Assembly (NCBI GenBank): GCA_036745195.1
Contig: DAIOGO010000009.1
Span: 1-38,965, forward strand
Direction: 5' to 3'
Origin: JBFHRE01 sp036745195
GTDB taxonomy: Bacteria; Actinomycetota; Acidimicrobiia; Spongiisociales; ZC4RG35
Length of the DNA stretch: 38,965 nucleotides
This document shows positions 24,083-32,328 of this stretch, in pieces. The notes beneath the pieces are model-generated. The model did not search any database, was not told the DNA's origin, and saw nothing but the letters and a program-made list of their open reading frames with translations. Every line of letters begins with the position of its first letter. The stretch's first letter is position 1. Position numbers and translations under genes: made by a program.

Positions 24083-24140
24083 GTCGGACCTTGCCCCCCT
24101 CCCCCCTTCGGGGTACTCCCCCCTGCGGAGGGAGAGACGG
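24083..24140. repeat. Dispersed intergenic element, copy 2
   Basis: Begins GTCGGACCTTGCCCCCCTCC and ends GAGGGAGAGACGG, with a CCCTTCGGGG core; related to 13990-14064. It lies between convergent genes and may terminate both. An 11-bp direct repeat, GGAACGCGTCG, occurs at 24076-24086 and 24139-24149 around it. Confidence 0.55.
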
Positions 24141-24155
24141 AACGCGTCGCCTCCG

Positions 24156-25322
24156 TCAGGTTGCGTCGGTGCGGGTCAGGGTCTGGGTGGCGAGTGACAC
24201 GATCTGGGCCGTGTCGAGTTGGATGGTCGGGGCGACGAAGGCGGTGCCTTCGGCGAGGTCCTTGCGGATGAGGTCCCGGAGTTGATCCATCGCCTTGTCG
24301 GTCTGGCCGACGAACAGGATCTTCTGCAGCAGGTTGCTGATACGACAGAGGATCCATGGTCCTCGTGCCTTGCCCCACAAGGAGACCAAACGGGTCCCGT
24401 CCTCGGTTGGCTCCAACAGGTAGGTGGTGTCGAAGTTCACCTTGATGGGCGTGGTGCCGTTGATCGTGAAGCGCTCGAAGGGCTGCCAGTCCACGATCGT
24501 GTGCTGGCTCTGCATCTTGCCGTGGTAGCAGTAGTAGACCGACTCGACCGCGATCCGTCCGTTTGCCCGGTTGCGAAGGTCCATCTCGCTCGCTCCGAGG
24601 ATGAGGATCCGGTATTCGGGCTTGGTCAGGTAATCCCAGAGGATGGATGGCGGGACCGGGAACGTCTGCTCGCGCACGAGTAGCGCCTCTTCGCTACTCA
24701 CTTCGATCCGTACGGTTTCCTTGAGGCGATCCCACACCTCGTGCAGGTCGCTCACGTACATCTGCACCTCACCGACGTCGGCGAAGGCCTCGCGATGAGG
24801 AGTCAGGCTCTTCTGGAACTCCTCGAGCCCCAACGCGTCCATCACCGACTGGGTGAAGGCGGCGTACGCCTTGAAGCCGGTCTCTTCTTTGATGCGATTC
24901 TTGGCGAGGCGATGGACCAGATTGACGTCGTTTCCCACCAACTCCGTCAACGTTCCGAGCTTCTGGGTCATGAATGAACCGAAGTGGACGAAGAACTTCA
25001 AGTCGAGGTTGGGGAGGTTCCGGCACGCATTACAGGCGCAGGTCGTGTTGAGCACCATCAGTTCGAGCGCCTTGCGGAACGAGGCATAGGTGGATTCGAT
25101 CATGTCCAGCAGGCTCTGACCCTGGATGAATCCGCCGGCCGGCGCGTAGGAGAAGACGGCGTCGCCCTCCAGCTTGGACAACACCAAGGGGGATTGGGTG
25201 TGCTTGATCAACAGATTGAGCAGGTCGGCGAGACTGTCGCGGGCGTGTTCGAGTTCCGACTCGTTGACGTACTTCGAATAGCCGGTGATGTCGGCGATGA
25301 TGAGAACGCCCTGTTGTGTCAT
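24156..25322 (-). CDS. DUF2652 cyclase-like domain plus SRPBCC domain protein
   Basis: 388 residues. Residues 1-~195 resemble a class III cyclase homology domain (LIIADITGYSKYV with D11; SKLEGDAVFSYA with D54), as described for DUF2652. Conserved cysteines occur in NTTCACNACRNLPNLD. Residues ~205-360 are a START/SRPBCC-like ligand-binding fold (EQTFPVPPSILWDYLTKPEY; TTYLLEPTEDGTRL). Both metal Asp positions are kept, but cyclase activity is unproven for this family. Single gene, convergent with the thioredoxin-CcdA gene. Confidence 0.82.
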   Translation of the reverse strand: MTQQGVLIIADITGYSKYVNESELEHARDSLADLLNLLIKHTQSPLVLSKLEGDAVFSYAPAGGFIQGQSLLDMIESTYASFRKALELMVLNTTCACNACRNLPNLDLKFFVHFGSFMTQKLGTLTELVGNDVNLVHRLAKNRIKEETGFKAYAAFTQSVMDALGLEEFQKSLTPHREAFADVGEVQMYVSDLHEVWDRLKETVRIEVSSEEALLVREQTFPVPPSILWDYLTKPEYRILILGASEMDLRNRANGRIAVESVYYCYHGKMQSQHTIVDWQPFERFTINGTTPIKVNFDTTYLLEPTEDGTRLVSLWGKARGPWILCRISNLLQKILFVGQTDKAMDQLRDLIRKDLAEGTAFVAPTIQLDTAQIVSLATQTLTRTDAT

Positions 25323-25433
25323 GGGCGGCAGATCCTAGGGAGAACGCCGGCAGAACGACCTGTTCGCTCGATCGTTCCGGTGGCGAGACGCTGCGCTTCG
25401 AACGATGTGACTTTGCGCCCTGGGACCGGGGCG

Positions 25434-25766
25434 ATGGACAGGTGCAAGCTGATCCTCGTGAGTTCAACCGAACTTGGATCAACATCGCTCGAATCGAGGG
25501 CGGCCATCTTCGGGACATTGAGCGATCCGATCAGGCTGTCGATCCTCGACCAATTGAACCGGAACCAGCGTTGCGTGTGTGAGCTGCAGGAGGGGCTGGA
25601 CATCGCCCCGAACCTGCTGTCGTATCACCTACGGGTCCTCCGTGAGGCCGGCCTGGTGGAGTCGACCCGGCGGGGACGATGGGTCGACTACCGGCTCTCC
25701 GACGACGCCACCACCAGAGTGACGAGTGCCCTCCCCCCACCGCTCGTCGAGGAGGTATCGAGGTGA
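25434..25766 (+). CDS. arsR: ArsR-family arsenic-responsive repressor
   Basis: 110 residues. The winged helix FGTLSDPIRLSILDQLNRNQ is followed by CVCEL (C47, C49), the classical As(III)-binding motif in the recognition region, and SYHLRVLREAGLVESTRRGR. ATG 25434 is used; GTG 25458 is an alternative. The next gene, acr3, overlaps by 4 nt. The small palindrome GTTCAACCGAAC lies inside the 5' end. Confidence 0.9.
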   Translation: MDRCKLILVSSTELGSTSLESRAAIFGTLSDPIRLSILDQLNRNQRCVCELQEGLDIAPNLLSYHLRVLREAGLVESTRRGRWVDYRLSDDATTRVTSALPPPLVEEVSR

Positions 25767-26836
25767 CCGACACCGCCGCGATCGAGACGCCGGTTCTCGA
25801 GCGGCTCTCGTTGCTCGACCGCTTCCTCCCGGTGTGGATCGGGCTGGCGATGGTGGCCGGCCTTCTCCTGGGCCGTTTGATCCCAGACCTGAACGACTGG
25901 CTCGACGCAGTCAAGATCGGCACCGTCTCGCTCCCCATCGCCATCGGGTTGCTGGCGATGATGTATCCGGTTCTGGCCAAGGTTCGCTATTCGAAGATCG
26001 GCGAGATCGCCGCCGACCGAACACTGATGGTCACCTCGCTGGTCCTCAATTGGATCATCGGTCCGGCACTGATGTTCGCCCTGGCCTGGCTGTTGCTTCC
26101 CGACCTCCCCGAGTACCGCACCGGACTGATCATCATCGGCCTGGCCCGCTGCATCGCCATGGTCCTGATCTGGAACGATCTCGCCTGCGGCGACCGGGAA
26201 GCGGCGGCCGTCCTGGTGGCTCTCAACTCGGTGTTCCAGATCGTCGCCTACTCGGTTCTCGGCTACTTCTATCTGCAACTGCTCCCCGACTGGCTCGGAC
26301 TCGACACCGCCACCCTCGACGTCACCATGTGGGAGATCGCCAAGATCGTCCTCGTCTTCCTCGGCATCCCCCTCGCCGCCGGCTACCTCACCCGACTGTG
26401 GGGCGAACGGGTCCGCGGCATCGACTGGTACGAGAATGAGTTCATTCCCAGGATCGCGCCGTGGGCGTTGTACGGGTTGCTGTTCACGGTGGTGATCCTG
26501 TTCGCCCTCCAGGGTGAGACCATCACCAGCAGGCCGCTCGATGTCGCCCGGATCGCCCTCCCTCTCCTCGTCTACTTTGCGCTGATGTGGGCGGTGTCGT
26601 TCGCGATTGGACTGTGGCTACGGCTCTCCTACGAGAAGAACACCACCGTGGCGTTCACCGCCGCCTCCAACAACTTCGAACTCGCCATTGCGGTGGCAAT
26701 CGGCGTATTTGGCGTCACCTCGGGGGAGGCGCTGGCCGGTGTCGTCGGGCCCCTCATCGAAGTGCCGGCCCTGGTCGGACTCGTCTTTGTCGCCCTCTGG
26801 GCGCGCGGGCGGTACTACTCAGGTCCGAACCGATAA
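25763..26836 (+). CDS. acr3: Arsenite efflux permease Acr3
   Basis: 357 residues from GTG 25763, chosen because it overlaps the arsR stop (GTGA) and has GGAGG upstream. About ten membrane helices. Family motifs: GLARCIAMVLIWNDLACGD (conserved Cys near residue 130), ALNSVFQIVAYSVLGYFYLQ and FTAASNNFELAIAVAIGVFG. It exports arsenite using the proton gradient. Together with the reductases and channel at 8369-10369 it makes a complete resistance set split over two loci. Confidence 0.95.
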   Translation: MTDTAAIETPVLERLSLLDRFLPVWIGLAMVAGLLLGRLIPDLNDWLDAVKIGTVSLPIAIGLLAMMYPVLAKVRYSKIGEIAADRTLMVTSLVLNWIIGPALMFALAWLLLPDLPEYRTGLIIIGLARCIAMVLIWNDLACGDREAAAVLVALNSVFQIVAYSVLGYFYLQLLPDWLGLDTATLDVTMWEIAKIVLVFLGIPLAAGYLTRLWGERVRGIDWYENEFIPRIAPWALYGLLFTVVILFALQGETITSRPLDVARIALPLLVYFALMWAVSFAIGLWLRLSYEKNTTVAFTAASNNFELAIAVAIGVFGVTSGEALAGVVGPLIEVPALVGLVFVALWARGRYYSGPNR

Positions 26837-27168
26837 CGCCGCGGGTGACAACGCGGTGACGAGCTTTGTGATTCTTTGAGGATTCGCTGAGGCGCCGATG
26901 AGGGAGATGCCTGCACGATGGGGGGGTGAAACGCGTAGGGCACTTCGTTCGTGTGCGATCCCTGGCCCGGCTGCCGCCCGGGTGAGAAGCCCATTCGGCT
27001 ATTCCAGAGACGGTGACGAACCGCATCGTGGCGGGGACCCGGTCCGATCGAGTCGGCCGGTCCCGAGTGAGACGGTGTGAGGCGGGTCGAATCCGGTTCC
27101 ATGGAGATCCGGGCGCCGACGATCAGCACAACGCCGTCGGCGTCCCGTCGCAAACTAGGAGACCCCAA
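26837..27168 (+). promoter_or_regulatory. Long leader region of the propeller-protein gene, with repeats and hairpins
   Basis: 332 bp without a gene. TGAGG occurs at 26877, 26888 and 26899, exactly 11 bp apart, suggesting a SARP/OmpR-type operator. Further on are two strong stem-loops: a ~27-nt hairpin GGGACCCGG.../...CCGGTCCC near 27039-27067, and GGGCGCCGACG/CGTCGGCGTCCC near 27110-27146, ending just before the RBS AGGAG. I do not recognise a known riboswitch class. Confidence 0.5.
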
Positions 27169-28833
27169 TTGCTCAGATCCAAACTCGCCGCCGTCACCAC
27201 TGTGTTGGTGTCGGCGTTCACCCTCGCTCCGGCGATCCCGGCGATCGCCGCCACCCCTCCCGTGTATTCGGTCCAGTTCCTCGGGGACGGCATCCCGACG
27301 GCGATGAACGACACCGGCACGGTCGTCGGAGTTCGCACCGATCAGACCACCCTCGCCAACGTTCCACTCATCAGCGTCGGCGGCAGTTCCTGGGCGACCC
27401 TGCCACTGCCCGCCGGCTACACCAGCGCCACCCCGACCGATGTCAACGACGCCGGTGTCATCGTGGGCAACGTCAACCAGGGGTCGACCGGAACGTCCCG
27501 GGCTGCCCGGTGGACGCCCTCTCCCACCGGCTACACCGCCGGCCTGCTGCCATTGGCGCCGGGTCAGACGTCGGCGCTCGCCAGCGGCATCAACGACCTC
27601 GGCCAGGTGATCGGATCCCGGGCCGGCCTGTTCGGCCTTCCCGACGGGTTCGGCTGGGTCTACTCGGATGCCACCGGCATCGTCGACCTGTATGCCACCT
27701 ACGGCTGGTTCGCCACCCCGGCTGACATCAACAACAACGGGGTGATCACCTCGGGTGTGGAGATCTTCGACCTCGACACCGGGGTGGCGACCGACATCGG
27801 CAGCCAGGCCTCGGCCGCCATCGGCAACATCGGCGGGTCGGTGCTCAACGACGCCGATCAGGTGCTCGGTCTCAGCTTCGGATCTGGGAGCCTTCCGATC
27901 GCCCGGGTCTGGCGGTACACACCCGGGAGTGGATGGCTGTTCATCGCCGGCTCGTCGCGTTACACGACGGCGAGTGACATGAATGCCGCCGGCACGATCA
28001 CGTACGGCGAAGGGCTCGCCAACGCCCCCGGGATCTATTTCGACGGTCTCGGCACCTTCGCTCTCAACGCCCTCATCGATCCGGCAGTCACTGCCGCCGG
28101 ATGGTTTGCGGGTGGCAATGCCAAGATCGACGACAACGGTGTGGTGGTGGCGTACGCCACCAACTCGACGACCGGCGCCCGCAGCGCCATGCGACTGACA
28201 CCGCAGGGCTCCTTCCCGCCGCCTGCCGCCCCCACCGGTCTCACCGCCGTCGCCCACCCGCCCACCGACTCCGAGCCCTATCTATCGATCGACCTGTCGT
28301 GGGTCAATGCCGATCCGGCGCTGACCCAACGCTTCGAAATGGAGCGGAGGGTGAGCGGGACCTCGACCTGGTCACCCATCGCCCTGGTCCCACCCGGCAT
28401 GGGTACCTTCCACCAGGACACCACCGTCACCCCGGGGACACGGTATGACTACCGGGTACGGGCGGTCGGCGTGGGCGGGCCGAGCGAGTGGTCGAACATC
28501 GCCTCAGCCACCGCCCCCACCGTGACCCAGACGAGGGTGACCAACATCGCCCTGTCGGCCAAGCTCCGCCGGGGGGTGGTGAATGTGGGCGGGACGGTGA
28601 CGGTGCGAACCGACGCCGGTGCCGCCCTCGCCGGAGCAACGGTGGCCGTCACCTGGACGTACCCGAACGGCTCGACCACTTCGGCGACCTCCGTCACCGA
28701 CACCCAGGGCCAGGCCCGGGTGGCCACCTCCGGCGGACGTGGCACCTACACGCTCACCGTCACCGGGGTAACGAAGAGCGGCACGTTGTTCGACAGCGCC
28801 AACAGCGTGCTGAGCCGATCGATCACCCGGTAG
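27169..28833 (+). CDS. Secreted HAF-repeat/propeller-like protein with FN3 and Ig-like domains
   Basis: 554 residues from TTG 27169, chosen for AGGAG 7 nt upstream and a signal peptide directly after it (KLAAVTTVLVSAFTLAPAIP). The body has repeated short units with NDxGxVVG-like motifs (AMNDTGTVVGVR, DVNDAGVIVGNV, GINDLGQVIGSR, NNNGVITSG, LNDADQVLG), as in extracellular HAF repeats. Then come an FN3 domain (PAAPTGLTAVA...YDYRVRAVGVGGPSEWSN) and a C-terminal Ig-like domain (GGTVTVRTDAGAALAGATVA) resembling the oxidase tail. Probably a cell-surface or secreted adhesion/structural protein. Confidence 0.82.
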   Translation: MLRSKLAAVTTVLVSAFTLAPAIPAIAATPPVYSVQFLGDGIPTAMNDTGTVVGVRTDQTTLANVPLISVGGSSWATLPLPAGYTSATPTDVNDAGVIVGNVNQGSTGTSRAARWTPSPTGYTAGLLPLAPGQTSALASGINDLGQVIGSRAGLFGLPDGFGWVYSDATGIVDLYATYGWFATPADINNNGVITSGVEIFDLDTGVATDIGSQASAAIGNIGGSVLNDADQVLGLSFGSGSLPIARVWRYTPGSGWLFIAGSSRYTTASDMNAAGTITYGEGLANAPGIYFDGLGTFALNALIDPAVTAAGWFAGGNAKIDDNGVVVAYATNSTTGARSAMRLTPQGSFPPPAAPTGLTAVAHPPTDSEPYLSIDLSWVNADPALTQRFEMERRVSGTSTWSPIALVPPGMGTFHQDTTVTPGTRYDYRVRAVGVGGPSEWSNIASATAPTVTQTRVTNIALSAKLRRGVVNVGGTVTVRTDAGAALAGATVAVTWTYPNGSTTSATSVTDTQGQARVATSGGRGTYTLTVTGVTKSGTLFDSANSVLSRSITR

Positions 28834-28856
28834 CGATCACGCAAAGGGAAGAAGCG

Positions 28857-28890
28857 GAGGGGTCCGGCCGGCGACCGGGCCCCTCCCTTT
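28857..28890. terminator. Bidirectional terminator
   Basis: GAGGGGTCCGG (28857-28867) pairs with CCGGGCCCCTC (28875-28885) with one G-T pair and a 7-nt loop. CCTTT follows on the plus strand and AAAGGG lies on the other side. It sits between convergent genes. Confidence 0.8.
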
Positions 28891-28894
28891 GGCA

Positions 28895-29506
28895 TCACCA
28901 CCAGCCGAGCCAGTCGAGAACGTCGCCGGCAACCGTGGAGACGGGCCGATCGCCGTCGATCTGGACGTCACCGAGCCCGACGCCGATCCCGGCGGCGTGC
29001 CGGCGACGAGCCTCCTCGAGGTCGTCCGCCCGACCGGCGGTGACCGCCAAGCCGAGGCGCTCCTCGATCACAGACAGCGGCACTGTCAACTCGACCACCA
29101 GGACCGGGAACGGCAGCGCTGCTCGGAGGTCGCCCAGATCGTCGGGGTCTTGCAGCGACCACGCCATCACGAAATGAGTGACGCCGGCTGCCAGGTAGGT
29201 ATGGGCGATCGAAGTCAGGTTGCGGAAGAGGATGTTCCTTGCCTCGGCTCGGTCCAGACCGGGAATCCCGAACCACCAGAGCCAGTCGAGGTCGAGAGCT
29301 CCGAACGGCACACCGGTGTCTTCGAGCACAGATGAGATCTCCTCGACGACGGAGGACTTGCCCGCCCCGTAGAGACCGGTCACAAGCACCCCACTGCGGC
29401 CGGGCGTTGCAGCGCTCATGTTGGTCGCAGTTCCAGGTGCATTCGACGCTGCGTATTCGTCGAGGAATTCAACGTCCTGGTTCGGGAGGCTCACACTCTC
29501 CTTCAT
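28895..29506 (-). CDS. P-loop kinase/ATP-binding protein
   Basis: 203 residues from ATG 29506; ATG 29419 (MSAATPGRSG) is an alternative nearer the fold. Walker A GLYGAGKSS (44-52) is followed by VVEEISSVLEDTGVPFGALD, a DLDWLWW segment and a central HFVMAWSLQDPDD strand. Later R-rich helices (EERLGLAVTAGRADDLEEAR) resemble a kinase lid. It resembles small shikimate/gluconate-kinase-like proteins of unknown substrate. Confidence 0.75.
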   Translation of the reverse strand: MKESVSLPNQDVEFLDEYAASNAPGTATNMSAATPGRSGVLVTGLYGAGKSSVVEEISSVLEDTGVPFGALDLDWLWWFGIPGLDRAEARNILFRNLTSIAHTYLAAGVTHFVMAWSLQDPDDLGDLRAALPFPVLVVELTVPLSVIEERLGLAVTAGRADDLEEARRRHAAGIGVGLGDVQIDGDRPVSTVAGDVLDWLGWW

Positions 29507-29580
29507 ACTCCGACACCACCCTGAGTAGCAGGGGGATACTACCGAGAGCCGCTTCAGGTTCGAAGGGGTAGCGTTGCCGG

Positions 29581-29916
29581 ATGCCCGAGACGCCAAGCCT
29601 CCAGCCGCAGAGGGGCAGGAAGCGGTGGATCGCCAGGGTCGTCGGTGTTCTGGCGGTCGTGCTCGGGTTGGTGTTCGTGGCGGCGATCGTCGCGTTGGGC
29701 GGGTGTGGTGCCTACGGAGGAACCTGCCCGGCCGATCCGCCCCCGTTGTTCGATGACGAGGTGTTCTTGTTCGGGGCGCTGGGAGCGGCGATCTCGACCG
29801 GAACAGCCGTATTCGCCTTTCGCCCGACGCTGCGGGGACTGGGTCAGGCACTCGTCGCGGCGCCGGTCGCCGCACTGATGGTCGGGCTTCTTGCTCGCAG
29901 CATCGCCCACGGCTGA
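29581..29916 (+). CDS. Small membrane protein, 111 residues
   Basis: A basic N-terminus (RGRKRWIARVV) precedes a hydrophobic segment, a short loop with two cysteines (GGCGAYGGTCPADPPP) and two further hydrophobic segments. TAGCGT (29569-29574) ends 6 nt before the ATG, so a leaderless transcript is possible. No family recognised. Confidence 0.65.
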   Translation: MPETPSLQPQRGRKRWIARVVGVLAVVLGLVFVAAIVALGGCGAYGGTCPADPPPLFDDEVFLFGALGAAISTGTAVFAFRPTLRGLGQALVAAPVAALMVGLLARSIAHG

Positions 29917-29934
29917 ACCGGCCCGCCCAGGTAT

Positions 29935-29984
29935 CGGCTGCCTTCGACCAGCGCGCTCGTACCGCAACAGGCGGCTGCCTTCGA
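29935..29984. repeat. 13-bp direct repeat CGGCTGCCTTCGA
   Basis: Perfect copies at 29935-29947 and 29972-29984, 37 bp apart, in the intergenic region before the next membrane protein. Possibly regulatory; the spacing fits no simple helical period. Confidence 0.6.
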
Positions 29985-30092
29985 ATGGGGGATAGGGCCA
30001 ACGGGCACTAATCACCGGGCCGGGCCTGGTCGTACGATCGGGGAAGAGGTCGGCGCACCGGCGCCGGCCCGAGACCCGCGAAAGGAGGGGTC

Positions 30093-30509
30093 ATGAGATT
30101 TCCCCGCCGTGACTGGTTTGCCACCGGGATGGTGGCGCTGGCGACATTGATGGCGGTGCTGTGGGCGGTGGACGCCACCCTGCCCGGACTCGAGGGGGTT
30201 CGCGCCACCGGTGTGGTGGTGATGGTCTGCGGATTCGTGGCGTCGGCAGGCGCCGTCGTCCCCGGCTTCGAAGGCCTGATCCATGGCGACCGGATCTACC
30301 TGGTGGTTGCCTCCTTGCTCGGTCTGGTGGCCCTCGGCGCCGGGATCGGACTGTTGGTCAGCGCCGAGAGTGGGTGGCTGGCCGTGTTGGTGGCCGCCAC
30401 GGTGGTGTTGTGGGCGATGGCCACCGTTCGCCACAGCCGGTCCGTCATGGGTCGGCAACCGGCACCGGTTCGCCTCGAGGAGAGGCCCCGCCAACCCGTT
30501 GGTCTGTGA
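30093..30509 (+). CDS. Four-helix membrane protein, 138 residues
   Basis: AAAGGAGG lies 8 nt before ATG 30093. Four hydrophobic segments (WFATGMVALATLMAVLWAV; ATGVVVMVCGFVASAGAVV; IYLVVASLLGLVALGAGIGL; LAVLVAATVVLWAMATV) are followed by a basic, Pro-rich cytoplasmic tail. Family unknown. Confidence 0.8.
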   Translation: MRFPRRDWFATGMVALATLMAVLWAVDATLPGLEGVRATGVVVMVCGFVASAGAVVPGFEGLIHGDRIYLVVASLLGLVALGAGIGLLVSAESGWLAVLVAATVVLWAMATVRHSRSVMGRQPAPVRLEERPRQPVGL

Positions 30510-30640
30510 CCTGACCGCTGATCAGAAGGGGTCACAAGCCAGCACATCAAACCCCTCAATTCACCCGACAGAGGCGCCCGGGGCGGGATACCATTCCGGG
30601 TGCGCTGTCAGCGAGGCAGCAGTGGAGAGAGGGAGGCGAG

Positions 30641-30735
30641 ATGAAGAGAGCATCATGGCTGGTCCTCGTCCTGCTCTTGGTCATGGCGTTTGCGCCGATG
30701 GCCATGGCAGGCGAGTCGAAGGGACCGTCCGGACC
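30641..30735 (+). CDS. Start of a secreted protein gene, cut by an assembly gap
   Basis: ATG 30641 with GGAGGCGAG upstream encodes a signal peptide (MKRASWLVLVLLLVMAFAP, ending AMAGES) and runs into 100 Ns after residue 31. Only the export signal can be read. Confidence 0.6.
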
Positions 30736-30835
30736 NNNNNNNNNNNNNNNNNNNNNNNNNNNNNNNNNNNNNNNNNNNNNNNNNNNNNNNNNNNNNNNNN
30801 NNNNNNNNNNNNNNNNNNNNNNNNNNNNNNNNNNN
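30736..30835. other. Assembly gap (100 N)
   Basis: Exactly 100 unknown bases; the true length is unknown because 100 is a usual placeholder. Confidence 0.99.
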
Positions 30836-31297
30836 TCAGCCGACTGCCTTCTTGACCAGGGCCACGATCTGCTTCTCCACGGCAGGGGTCATCTTGGTGA
30901 GGGCATAGGACGTCGGCCACATGGCACCATCGTCGAGGTTGGCGGGGTCCTGGAAGCCGAGGGTGGCGTAGCGCGCCTTGAACTTGCCGGCGTCCTGGAA
31001 GAAGCACACCACCTTTCCCTCCTTGGCGTAGGCGGGCATTCCATACCAGGTCTTGGGGGTGAGTTCGGGGGCTGCCTTCGTGATGATCTCATGCAGACGC
31101 GCCGCGATGAGGCGGTCGGCGTCGGCCATGGCGGCGATCTTCTCCAGCACCTCGTTGGTGCCGTCGACGTTCTTCCCACCCTTGGCGGCTCTCATCTCCT
31201 TGGCCCGGTCTTTCATGGCTGCCCGCTCCTCGGCGGTGAAACCCGCGGCCTCGGTGTTTGATTGACTGCTGCCCTTGGACGGCTTGCTGATGGCCAT
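30836..31297 (-). CDS. DUF1801 (YdhG-like) protein
   Basis: 153 residues from ATG 31297, chosen for GAGGAGA 6-12 nt upstream; ATG 31345 is a less likely start. The C-terminal ~95 residues are the DUF1801 domain (KTWYGMPAYAKEGKVVCFFQ, YATLGFQD). The N-terminus is a Lys/Glu/Ala-rich helix (EERAAMKDRAKEMRAAKGGK). Relatives are called iron chaperones by homology to frataxin-like folds, with little direct evidence. The stop lies at the edge of the N gap. Confidence 0.82.
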   Translation of the reverse strand: MAISKPSKGSSQSNTEAAGFTAEERAAMKDRAKEMRAAKGGKNVDGTNEVLEKIAAMADADRLIAARLHEIITKAAPELTPKTWYGMPAYAKEGKVVCFFQDAGKFKARYATLGFQDPANLDDGAMWPTSYALTKMTPAVEKQIVALVKKAVG

Positions 31298-31447
31298 TGC
31301 GATCTCCTCTGCCGAGTCCCGCGGCGGGACGATGGATGCTGACATTGGCTCGCCGGTGTGCGTCGGTCAAGTGACCAGCCCACCCTGAAGGGCGGTCGAC
31401 GACTCCCGGTCGAGGTGATCCCCGTCACCCCTGAGTAGCCACTGTGG

Positions 31448-31476
31448 TTGACATAGGCAAGATACAACCGTATGGT
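31448..31476 (+). promoter_or_regulatory. Promoter of the ArsR-type/SRPBCC operon (leaderless)
   Basis: Consensus TTGACA (31448-31453), 17 bp, TATGGT (31471-31476), then 7 nt to GTG 31484, placing the transcript start at or next to the start codon. Confidence 0.8.
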
Positions 31477-31480
31477 TGTA
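31463..31480. promoter_or_regulatory. Operator: TACAACC-GTAT-GGTTGTA
   Basis: A perfect 7-bp inverted repeat covers the -10 hexamer. A repressor bound here would block RNA polymerase; the first gene of the unit encodes an ArsR-type repressor, so autoregulation is likely. Confidence 0.8.
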
Positions 31481-31483
31481 CAA

Positions 31484-31819
31484 GTGCAAACCGTTCTCGA
31501 CCACGACCGGATCTTCGGCGCCCTGGCCGATGCCACCCGGCGGGACATCGTTCTCCGGTCCATCGACGGCCAAGAGGGTGTGGCACAACTGGCCGAGCAC
31601 TATCCGATGAGCTTTGCCGCCGTGCAGAAGCACATCGCGATCCTCGAGCGCGCCGGCCTGGTCACCAAAGAGCAGGTCGGCCGGCGCAAGGTCGTCCACA
31701 CCAACCTCGCCGCGCTTGGAGCGGCGAGGCGTCTCCTCGATCAGTACGAGGAGTTGTGGCGTGAACGGGTCGATCGCATGAGGCAGATGATCAACGAATC
31801 GAAGGAGACAGACCGATGA
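31484..31819 (+). CDS. ArsR-type winged-helix repressor, SRPBCC-linked
   Basis: 111 residues from GTG 31484. An ATG at 31472 is open too but lies within the -10/operator. FGALADATRRDIVLRSIDGQ then EGVAQLAEHYPMSFAAVQKH and ERAGLVTKEQVGRRKVV form the winged helix. There is no CxC metal site, so it senses something else. ArsR proteins next to AHSA1/SRPBCC genes are a known recurring pair. The downstream start overlaps its stop by 4 nt. Confidence 0.88.
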   Translation: MQTVLDHDRIFGALADATRRDIVLRSIDGQEGVAQLAEHYPMSFAAVQKHIAILERAGLVTKEQVGRRKVVHTNLAALGAARRLLDQYEELWRERVDRMRQMINESKETDR

Positions 31820-32328
31820 CCGTCATCGCCATTCACAAGGACCCGGCCGCCCGCACCATGGTGCTGGAGGCCGAGTTCGATGCCTCGCCCGAGCGGGTAT
31901 GGCAGTTGTGGGCCGACCCGCGCCAGCTCGAGCGCTGGTGGGGGCCACCGACCTATCCAGCAACGGTGACATCCCACGACCTGCGCCCGGGCGGGCGGGT
32001 GACCTACCACATGACCGGGCCCGAAGGCGACCAGCCCATGGGCTACTGGGTGATCGACGAGGTGGAGGCGCCGCACCGATTGGTGTTCCGAGACGGGTTC
32101 GCCAACGACGACGGCACACCCAACACCGATTTCCCCGAATCGATCGCCCGGGTCAGCATCGAGGAGATCGGCGGGGGAAAGACCCGCATGGCGATCGAGA
32201 GCATCTTTGCCAGCACCGAGGTGATGGAGCAGATGCTCGCCATGGGGATGGAGGAGGGGCTGAAGGGGGCCGCCGGCCAGATCGACGCGATCCTGGCCGA
32301 GAACCGCGGTGCGGGGGTGCAGGGCTGA
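31816..32328 (+). CDS. SRPBCC/AHSA1-domain protein
   Basis: 170 residues. LEAEFDASPERVWQLWADPR with QLERWWGPPTYPA and YHMTGPEGDQPMGYWVIDEV are typical of activator-of-Hsp90-like START-fold proteins, which bind hydrophobic ligands. Translation is coupled both ways: 4-nt overlap with the repressor, 1-nt overlap (TGATG) with the reductase-like gene. The ligand is unknown and may be the signal for the repressor. Confidence 0.92.
   Translation: MTVIAIHKDPAARTMVLEAEFDASPERVWQLWADPRQLERWWGPPTYPATVTSHDLRPGGRVTYHMTGPEGDQPMGYWVIDEVEAPHRLVFRDGFANDDGTPNTDFPESIARVSIEEIGGGKTRMAIESIFASTEVMEQMLAMGMEEGLKGAAGQIDAILAENRGAGVQG

Noticed and set aside
26815..28257. 480-codon open frame on the minus strand
   Set aside because: Shadow of the secreted propeller protein; no recognisable domain and atypical composition.
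30736..30835. Gap as a mobile-element boundary
   Set aside because: The block is a 100-N placeholder; the flanking bases show no inverted repeats or transposase sequence, so no claim can be made.
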